This document shows positions 59,401 to 64,000 of a stretch of DNA of 64,000 nt, in pieces. Position 1 is the first letter of the stretch. Each line of letters begins with the position of its first letter. The stretch comes from Streptomyces zhaozhouensis (lineage in GTDB: Bacteria > Actinomycetota > Actinomycetes > Streptomycetales > Streptomycetaceae): positions 38,055 to 102,054 of the forward strand of contig NZ_OCNE01000023.1 in NCBI RefSeq assembly GCF_900230195.1. The letters are read 5' to 3'. The notes beneath the pieces are model-generated. The model saw only the letters and a program-made list of their open reading frames with translations. It was not told the DNA's origin and searched no databases. A program made the position numbers and the translations under genes.

Positions 59401-61032
59401 GATGCAGAGCGCGAAGATGGAGACCGAGGGCCCCTCGCGCAGCAGCCGGATCACGCCGGGCAGCGAGCGCATCTTCCGGGAGCCGTCGAAGACGACGACG
59501 ATGTCCGGGTCCTTGAACGAGGAGGTGCCGTTGGACCGGGCCTGCTTGGCCGCCTTCTGGCGGGCGTCGAGGGCCGCGGTCAGCTCGGCGACGCGGGCGC
59601 CGATGGTCTCGGCGTCGTTGCCGATCAGGAGGTTGGTGTCCTGCTCGGGGGCCGGCCTGGAGTGCGGAAGCCAGCGCATCCACTCCCAGCTGTACTGGCC
59701 CGTGCCGTCGGTGAGCATGACGAACTGGACGTCGATCGGGCTGTGCAGCACGGCGATCTGGCCGACGGACCAACGGGCCAGCGCGCGGGCCGAGTCGCCG
59801 GAGCCGGCGTAGCCGATGACGCCTAGGGTGCGCAGCGGCAGGGTGACCGGGGCGTCGGCGATCTTCCAGGCGACCTGGCGCTTGTGCTCGTCCTGCTCGG
59901 GGTCGGTGAGCACGACCTCCGAGTCCAGCTGGACGGTGCCGACGCGCAGCAGCAGATGGTCGTCGTCGGTGCGGCGGCGCTCGAAGAGCCGGGTGCGCGG
60001 GCCGGTGGCCTGGGTGAGCACGGTGGCCGGGTCGGGCGCGGCGTGCCGGCGGGCGAACCGCTCGGCGATCAGCGCGTCGCGCGCGTCCTTCTCGATCCTG
60101 GCCTTGCGCTCCCGGTACTCCTCCAGCTTCTTGGCGTGCGATATCCGGCCGCGCTTCTTGTCCATGAAGTAGTTGGACAGCAGCATGACCGGGCTCATGA
60201 AGGCCATCATCAGGAAGAGCCAGCGGCCGGTGATGGAGGCCATGGCGACGGCGCCGACCACCGGGAGGATGGCCATCAGCCAGGGCAGCGGGCGCTTCTC
60301 CCGCTCGCCGGGCGGCTTGGGCAGCTGGAACTGCGTCTGCCGCTCGGGCGGCAGCAGCCTCGGCGGGCGGTTGTAGTCGAGGCCCGCGCCGTCCTCGGAG
60401 ACCTTGAGCGCGGCGTCGGGCGGGAAGTAGGGGGTCAGCTCGAAGAGGGAGTCGCCGACGGAGAGTTGCTTGCCGAGCTTCCAGACGGCGCGGTCGCCCT
60501 CGTCGTGGTAGAAGGGCTCGCCGTCGATCAGCGGCTGCTCGTCGCTGTAGACCGTGACGCGGCAGGTGCCCTCGGCGGCGACCCGCAGGGTCATCGCGCG
60601 GTCGGGCAGCGTCGGGTCGGGCACATGGATGTGGACCTGCTGTCCCGCGCCGATCTCCACCTTGCCGACGCCCACCCGGTGCACGGCGCCGGCGGCGGGG
60701 CCGCCGACGACGCGCAGCTCCACCAGCCCGTTGGGCTCCGGCGGCCAGCAGCCGCTGGGGTTGTGGAGGCTGACGACGCTGCCCTCGCGCAGCGGGGACT
60801 GGGCCAGCGTGAGACCGGGGTCGACGTACTCGCCGTTGACGAACAGGTGGGCGCCGCCCGGTGCCTCCGCGTACCCCTGCTGTCCGCCGGCTCCCGCCGG
60901 CGCGAAGCGACTGCCGACCGCCTGCGTGAACTCGGGTGTCAGGTCCGCGATCTGCGTCTCCGGGTCGGCGTCGACCACGGTGTCGGCCCGATGCCCCCCG
61001 ACCGGGTCTACTACTGTCAGGGTCAGGCGCAC
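56464..61032 (-). CDS. eccC: Type VII secretion system ATPase EccC (FHA-containing)
   Basis: A protein of 1522 residues, the motor of ESX/type VII secretion. It has an N-terminal ubiquitin-like segment, an FHA-like domain (about 115-210), two membrane helices (PLPWLMAILPVVGAVAMASI, LFLMMAFMSPVMLLSNYFM) and three FtsK/SpoIIIE ATPase domains. The first has an intact Walker A (GTTGSGKSELLQTI) and a DYKGGSAF segment. The second (GGAPRSGRSQLLRTM) and third (GPPKSGRSTVLTML) lack the canonical GKS lysine. GTG at 61032 is preferred because GGGAGG is 6 bases upstream; ATG at 61038 would be immediately adjacent to it. It is divergent from two WXG100-like genes, its likely substrates. Confidence 0.92.
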   Translation of the reverse strand: MRLTLTVVDPVGGHRADTVVDADPETQIADLTPEFTQAVGSRFAPAGAGGQQGYAEAPGGAHLFVNGEYVDPGLTLAQSPLREGSVVSLHNPSGCWPPEPNGLVELRVVGGPAAGAVHRVGVGKVEIGAGQQVHIHVPDPTLPDRAMTLRVAAEGTCRVTVYSDEQPLIDGEPFYHDEGDRAVWKLGKQLSVGDSLFELTPYFPPDAALKVSEDGAGLDYNRPPRLLPPERQTQFQLPKPPGEREKRPLPWLMAILPVVGAVAMASITGRWLFLMMAFMSPVMLLSNYFMDKKRGRISHAKKLEEYRERKARIEKDARDALIAERFARRHAAPDPATVLTQATGPRTRLFERRRTDDDHLLLRVGTVQLDSEVVLTDPEQDEHKRQVAWKIADAPVTLPLRTLGVIGYAGSGDSARALARWSVGQIAVLHSPIDVQFVMLTDGTGQYSWEWMRWLPHSRPAPEQDTNLLIGNDAETIGARVAELTAALDARQKAAKQARSNGTSSFKDPDIVVVFDGSRKMRSLPGVIRLLREGPSVSIFALCIDDEERFLPGECQAVVIAEPNPDRAAKSGTRQPGFATGFHTFLAVPGSAFPGQAGPSAPAPTVSADRLRVEQTGAWRIRGVRPDWVLPEWCELMARSLSPIRDISGESEDAALPSASRLLDVIEMEPPSAGAVAARWQMGGQSTEAVIGESYDGSFAIDLRRDGPHGLIAGTTGSGKSELLQTIVASLAVANTPENMTFVLVDYKGGSAFKDCVQLPHTVGMVTDLDNYLVERALSSLGAELTRREHMLADVGAKDIEDYQDLIRRNPGRLAPLPRLLIVIDEFASMVRELPDFVKGLVNIAQRGRSLGIHLLLATQRPSGVVSPEIRANTNLRIALRVTDGSESSDVIDAPDAGFIAKSTPGRAYVRLGHASLVPFQSGRVGGRRPGAVDPVVSRPWSGQLEWSNLGRAALKKPPGAKSQEEEITDLKVLVDAVIEADRQLGFPKQHSPWLPALGDTVLLRDLEHPAPAGMLPAAPYGVEDLPTQQARRSVAIDFRTFGHMLVGGAPRSGRSQLLRTMAGSLSWVHSTADVHIYGIDCGNGALNALTRLPNCGAVVSRNQVERVRRLIRRLRQEMDRRQDVLAADALADINEQRSSAEPDKRLPHLVVLIDRWEGWVSTLGEIDHGALTDEVFVMMREGASVGIHVVIVGDRSVLSGRISTLTEERYAMRLSDRSDYSNIGMAARKVPENIADGRMFRNQALTEIQVAVLAEELSGQAQAAALGAIGDWATQRDAAVPRNRRPFRVDVLPSRLTFADAWEMRDPDTSNSRLWGLIGVGGDELMGYGPDLAQGTPAFIIAGPPKSGRSTVLTMLAKSYLAQGVRVVVAAPRPSPLRDLAGQEGVVQVFTGDDLDEKDLREALSTSSLENPIVVLVDDGEDLRRCDAADEFKALVTQGSQLGRYLVLGGDEGEICGGFSGWQVDAKKARRGALLSPTTHRSGELIGAKLPRSAAAEQPTPGRAILHLGDGTPFSVTTPAP

Positions 61033-61696
61033 ACTCATCCTCCCGTTGCTGACACGGTCTCTTTCTGGCGGAGACCGGCTCAATCATCGCATCCCGCACC
61101 GACAGATCGCCGGGGCGGTGGACGGCCGTCGAAACGGTCGCGGGTCGCGGCCGGGCCATCGCCACGGTGGGAGATGGCACGGTAAACGCCGCTGGTTCCC
61201 GTTGGTTGGTCGCCTCTCCCACGATGCCGCAGTTTCCCGCGCTCCGGAAGCGGATTGGGCGCGGCGGGCGGCGCGAACCAGACGCCAGCGTACGGGGCGT
61301 GCGCCGCGCGGGGCGCGAGCCGGCGCGTGAGGTGTTCTGGGGTGGTGGGGATTCACCGGCGGCGGTGTGCCTTCCGGGGCGAGGATGGGGCGGGGATGGG
61401 GTGGGAGTGGGGTGGACGCGGGCCGGGTGCGGGGCTTCCGTGGGCCCGGTGTGGGGGCACGCGCACGGGTGTGGGGGTGTCGGTGCCGGTGGGAGGGGTT
61501 CTCGTCGATGTTGGCGCGCGTCGGGTGCAACCGTGGGGGGACAGGCGGCGTCCTTCGTGTCGTTGAGGGCGCGAACGACTCGCGAGGAAGGCACCGAGAC
61601 CGGGCTTTCGTCCGAAGTGCCGCCCACGTAGGGTGAGTACCTCAACGTAACGCGGGAGGAAGCCGCCTTCCGCCAGGGCCAGAGGAGGGGACCGCC
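61033..61696. other. Divergent intergenic region with a G-rich tract
   Basis: This 664-bp region separates eccC from the WXG100-like genes and should hold both promoters. Between 61328 and 61440 the plus strand is strikingly G-rich, with at least six runs of three to four G from 61376 to 61413. Open frames here lack ribosome sites and coding character. No gene is supported. Confidence 0.5.
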
Positions 61697-61993
61697 ATGA
61701 GCGATATGGATGTGACTTATGACGATATGCAGGAGGCGGGGGACCGACTCATCGACGAGCGGGAGCAGATCGACCAGAAGCTGTCGTCGCTCCAGAGCTA
61801 CATCGACAACCTGGTCCAGACCGGCTTCGTGACGAGCCGGGCGTCGCGCGCCTTCGACGACTCGTACCGCGAGTTCACCCAGGGTGCTCGCAAGGTGATC
61901 GAGGGTCTTGAGGGCATGGGTACCTACCTCAAGACCGCGGCCGACACCTACCGCGAGACCGACGAGGGCCTCGAAGGCGCCATCCGCGGCTGA
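61697..61993 (+). CDS. WXG100-family ESX protein
   Basis: A 98-residue helical hairpin protein. The turn that normally carries Trp-x-Gly reads TGFVTSRASRAFDDSY, as in many Streptomyces Esx proteins without a canonical WXG. The C-terminus has the YxxxD/E export signal (YRETDEG). Its size and signal match EccC substrates. The ribosome site is AGAGGAGG. It precedes a similar gene, with an apparent terminator between them. Confidence 0.87.
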   Translation: MSDMDVTYDDMQEAGDRLIDEREQIDQKLSSLQSYIDNLVQTGFVTSRASRAFDDSYREFTQGARKVIEGLEGMGTYLKTAADTYRETDEGLEGAIRG

Positions 61994-62010
61994 CCCCGCC
62001 CACGCGTCGA

Positions 62011-62049
62011 GGGCGGCGCCGGGTGTCCTCGCGACATCCGGCGCCGCCC
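62011..62049 (+). terminator. Intra-operon hairpin between the two WXG100-like genes
   Basis: A 17-bp stem (62011-62027 with 62033-62049, one G-T wobble) with a 5-base loop, followed by TTT. It looks like a full terminator placed between two genes expected to be co-expressed, so it may partly end transcription. Confidence 0.75.
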
Positions 62050-62138
62050 TTTGGCCTGCCGGACCGCCGCGCCCCGACCGGTCGGCGCGCGAGGCCGGGG
62101 CGAGGGCGCGCGGCACGACGGGGAGCAACGGGGACGAC

Positions 62139-62178
62139 GGGGAGACCACGGGGAGACCACGGGGAGACCACGGGGAGA
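62139..62178 (+). repeat. 11-bp tandem repeat in front of the second WXG100-like gene
   Basis: GGGGAGACCAC is repeated three times perfectly (62139-62171), followed by a partial copy GGGGAGA (62172-62178). Two degraded copies precede it. It ends 12 bases before the ATG and its GGGGAG units resemble ribosome-binding sites. Confidence 0.85.
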
Positions 62179-62189
62179 GTAGTGACGCG

Positions 62190-62489
62190 ATGTCCTTCTT
62201 GAGATTCTTCGAGGACGAAGTCAGGGAGTTGGCGGGCCGGCTGGAGGCGAGCGGCGACGACATGCGGGAGGCGTCGCGCAGCCTCGCCGGCGCCAGCGGT
62301 TCGCGCATCGGACCGCCGGACCTGGGCAGCAGGTGCGACGACTTCGCCGACTCCTGGGACTACGGGTTCGGCCAGCTCTCCGAGCTGACCTCCGGTATCG
62401 GTGAGGTCGCGATCAACGCGGCCGAGACCTACACCGCGACCGACGAGGAGCTGGAACGGGCCCTCAACGAGGGTGGGAACGGGGGCTGA
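62190..62489 (+). CDS. WXG100-like ESX protein
   Basis: A 99-residue protein of two predicted helices with a Trp-containing turn (DDFADSWDYGFGQL) and a C-terminal YTATDEEL, matching the YxxxD export signal. It is probably the partner of the protein at 61697. The ATG at 62190 is preceded by GGGGAGAG at a rather long spacing. Confidence 0.82.
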   Translation: MSFLRFFEDEVRELAGRLEASGDDMREASRSLAGASGSRIGPPDLGSRCDDFADSWDYGFGQLSELTSGIGEVAINAAETYTATDEELERALNEGGNGG

Positions 62490-62495
62490 CCGACG

Positions 62496-63884
62496 ATGAG
62501 TGACGCGTATCCGAACCTGGGCTTCGACCCCTGTCCCGGCGACCTGTCCGCCGCCGAGTCCGTGGCCCGGACGATGCACGACGTGGCGAGCCTCAGCTCG
62601 TCCACGCACACCACCCTGACCGCGATCAACACGTCGAGCGGCATCTGGGTGGGCCGCGCCGCCGACGCGTTCAGTGAGACGTTCGACGAGGTGCCGCCGT
62701 ATCTCCAGCGCGCGGTCAACGCGTTGGACGCCGCGGCGCGCGCCCTCCAGCACTGGGTGTACGACCTGGACCGGTTCCAGCAGACGGCCCGCCGCCTGGA
62801 GGAGGAGGCCGCCGCCGCCCAGCAGCAGGTCGACAGCGCGCAGTCGGCCGTCGACGCGCTGCCGTCCGACACCTCGGAGATGGACGACGACGAGCTCTCC
62901 GAGCACGAGGACGACGAGCGGGCCAGGGGCAGCGCGCTCGACAACGCCAACGCCGCGCTCAACGAGGTGATCCGGCGCGCCGAGCAGCTGCGCCGGGAGT
63001 ACGAGGAGGCCGCCGAGGACACCTCGCGCGCGCTCTCCGCCGCCGCGGACGACGCGCCGCCGGAGCCGGGCCTCTTCGAGTCGATCGGCAACGCGGTCGC
63101 CGACATCGTCGACTTCCTGACCGACCCCAACACCTGGAAACTGATCGGCGACATCTTCGCCGACATCGCCGCCGTGGTCGGCGTGATCTGCCTCGCGGTC
63201 GCCGTGATCGGGCTGTTCGTCGCCAGCGGTGGCACCGCCGCCCTGATCCTGGGCGCGATCGGCACCATCGGCGGCTACATCGGGCTGGGCGCCGGCGCGG
63301 CCGGGCTGCTCTTCCACGGCATGGCGATGGCCGGCGGCGCCGAGGGCGTCACCTGGGAGACCATCGGCTTCGACCTGATCACGGTCGCCACCGGCGGGCT
63401 CGGCGTGATGGGCGCCGGCATCGCGGGCGCGGCCCGGGGCGCTACGGGCCTGGCCGGCCTGGGCACCGGGATGTTCAGCGCCTTCCGCGGCGGCGGCGCC
63501 GGCTGGGCGCTGGTCGGCGAGGGCATGGGCTGGGCGGGGAACATCCTGGGCAACGCCGGCTCGGCGGAGAGCCAGCGGCGGCGCATGAACGACGACGGCA
63601 CCACGTTCAGCGACATCCCGATCATCGGCCCGATCTCCGACCTGGGCGACCTGGCGGGCGAGCACATGGCTCCCGACGCCACGTTCGTGCCGCCGGTGGG
63701 CGACTCGGGCCCGGTGCCGATGCCCGAGGTCGACCCGCCGGGGAACCCGGTCCCCATGCCCGAGGTCACCCCGCCCGGCGACCCGGTCCCCATGCCGGAG
63801 GTCGTGCCGGCGGCGCTGACCCCGGACGCGGTGCTGACCGGCACGGACAGCGCGTTCCTCGGCGGTCTGGAGGTCGCGGCGTGA
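62496..63884 (+). CDS. WXG-domain type VII secretion protein with membrane segments and proline-rich tail
   Basis: A 462-residue protein. The N-terminal 120 residues form a WXG100-like helical hairpin with an intact motif (GIWVGRAADAF). A long coiled-coil follows (about 95-185). Hydrophobic helices lie at about 228-300 (IAAVVGVICLAVAVIGLFVASGG and two more), followed by a glycine-rich region. The C-terminus holds three PVPMPEV repeats separated by short Pro/Gly linkers and ends without a recognisable toxin domain. It starts 6 bases after the second WXG100-like gene. It looks like the delivery part of a type VII effector whose toxic domain is missing or novel. Confidence 0.75.
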   Translation: MSDAYPNLGFDPCPGDLSAAESVARTMHDVASLSSSTHTTLTAINTSSGIWVGRAADAFSETFDEVPPYLQRAVNALDAAARALQHWVYDLDRFQQTARRLEEEAAAAQQQVDSAQSAVDALPSDTSEMDDDELSEHEDDERARGSALDNANAALNEVIRRAEQLRREYEEAAEDTSRALSAAADDAPPEPGLFESIGNAVADIVDFLTDPNTWKLIGDIFADIAAVVGVICLAVAVIGLFVASGGTAALILGAIGTIGGYIGLGAGAAGLLFHGMAMAGGAEGVTWETIGFDLITVATGGLGVMGAGIAGAARGATGLAGLGTGMFSAFRGGGAGWALVGEGMGWAGNILGNAGSAESQRRRMNDDGTTFSDIPIIGPISDLGDLAGEHMAPDATFVPPVGDSGPVPMPEVDPPGNPVPMPEVTPPGDPVPMPEVVPAALTPDAVLTGTDSAFLGGLEVAA

Positions 63885-63901
63885 GTTTCCTGAGTCAACC
63901 C

Positions 63902-64000
63902 CTATGCCGCCAGGGGCTCCTCGGCGGCAGTGTTGATCTTGTTGTTGGCTTGGTGGGTGGCGGGGTCGTAGCAGGTACCGTCACGCCAGCAGGCCCACAT
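63902..64000 (-). CDS. 3' end of a possible transposase, partial
   Basis: An open frame enters from the right edge and stops at 63902, encoding 33 codons including the stop. The visible part contains WACWRDGTCYDPATHQ, which resembles the C-terminal CWxDGxxYDP segment of some IS110-type transposases. It is only 17 bp beyond the effector stop. The call is tentative because so little is visible. Confidence 0.4.
   Translation of the reverse strand: MWACWRDGTCYDPATHQANNKINTAAEEPLAA

Noticed and set aside
61084..61530. Short minus-strand ORF upstream of eccC
   Set aside because: His/Pro/Thr-rich translation of the G-rich tract with no ribosome site.
58373..62308. A long minus-strand frame running over the ESX substrate genes and out of frame through eccC
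   Set aside because: It conflicts with strong eccC and WXG100-like calls and shows only low-complexity sequence.
1..64000. CRISPR arrays, rRNA and tRNA genes, integrase/attachment sites
   Set aside because: No spaced direct-repeat array, cloverleaf or rRNA signature was seen, and no integrase is encoded.

Overview
The window is high-GC actinobacterial DNA, most likely from a Streptomyces or close relative. Evidence for this: GTG/TTG starts with strong AGGAGG sites, many 4-bp ATGA/GTGA gene overlaps, a nitrate-sensing-domain histidine kinase, an ECF sigma factor with a membrane partner, an actinobacterial-style Tad pilus locus, a type VII (ESX) locus with a long FHA-containing EccC, and a GC-rich intergenic inverted repeat (29233-29308) of a type common in Streptomyces. 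No rRNA, tRNA or CRISPR array was seen.

Layout. 1-1670: 5' part of a sensor kinase that runs off the left edge. 1965-6798: a small, probably biosynthetic operon on the minus strand, with an AT-less KS-ACP protein, a stand-alone amino-acid-type adenylation enzyme and an FAD-dependent oxidoreductase. 6799-7851: a kilobase without a supported gene. 7852-21551: scattered regulators next to likely targets (TetR/MDR dehydrogenase, TetR/DHFR-like reductase, XRE/SDR), an ABC exporter, an MMPL transporter, a secreted SGNH esterase, and an ECF sigma operon. 22069-28074: a six-gene Mrp Na+/H+ antiporter operon with mrpA and mrpB fused. 28113-29152: a small Cys protein and a RHH/PIN toxin-antitoxin pair. 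29233-29513: two stacked non-coding repeats. 29555-35848: an MDR dehydrogenase and a three-gene formate dehydrogenase. 35903-41712: Pr6Pr-like and DinB proteins, two SPFH proteins and an aldo-keto reductase. 42025-43932: a secreted beta-helix glycosidase. 44000-53864: a ten-gene Tad/Flp pilus operon ending in an unusual LysM-BTAD membrane protein. 54151-56360: secreted and unknown proteins. 56464-63884: EccC, diverging from two WXG100-like proteins and a large WXG-domain membrane/effector protein. The right edge cuts a possible transposase.

How genes work together. The Mrp operon should make a cation/proton antiporter. The Fdh genes should oxidise formate and pass electrons through a ferredoxin-like subunit to a NrfD-type membrane subunit. 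The Tad genes make pilin, inner-membrane platform, motor ATPase, localisation protein and pseudopilins. EccC is the motor that would recognise the YxxxD tails of the WXG100-like proteins encoded opposite it. The ECF sigma operon carries a secreted copy of the extracellular domain of its own membrane partner, which suggests a sensing circuit. The most unusual points are the AT-less KS-ACP/adenylation operon, this duplicated sensor domain, and a hairpin repeat whose copies bracket the formate dehydrogenase block.
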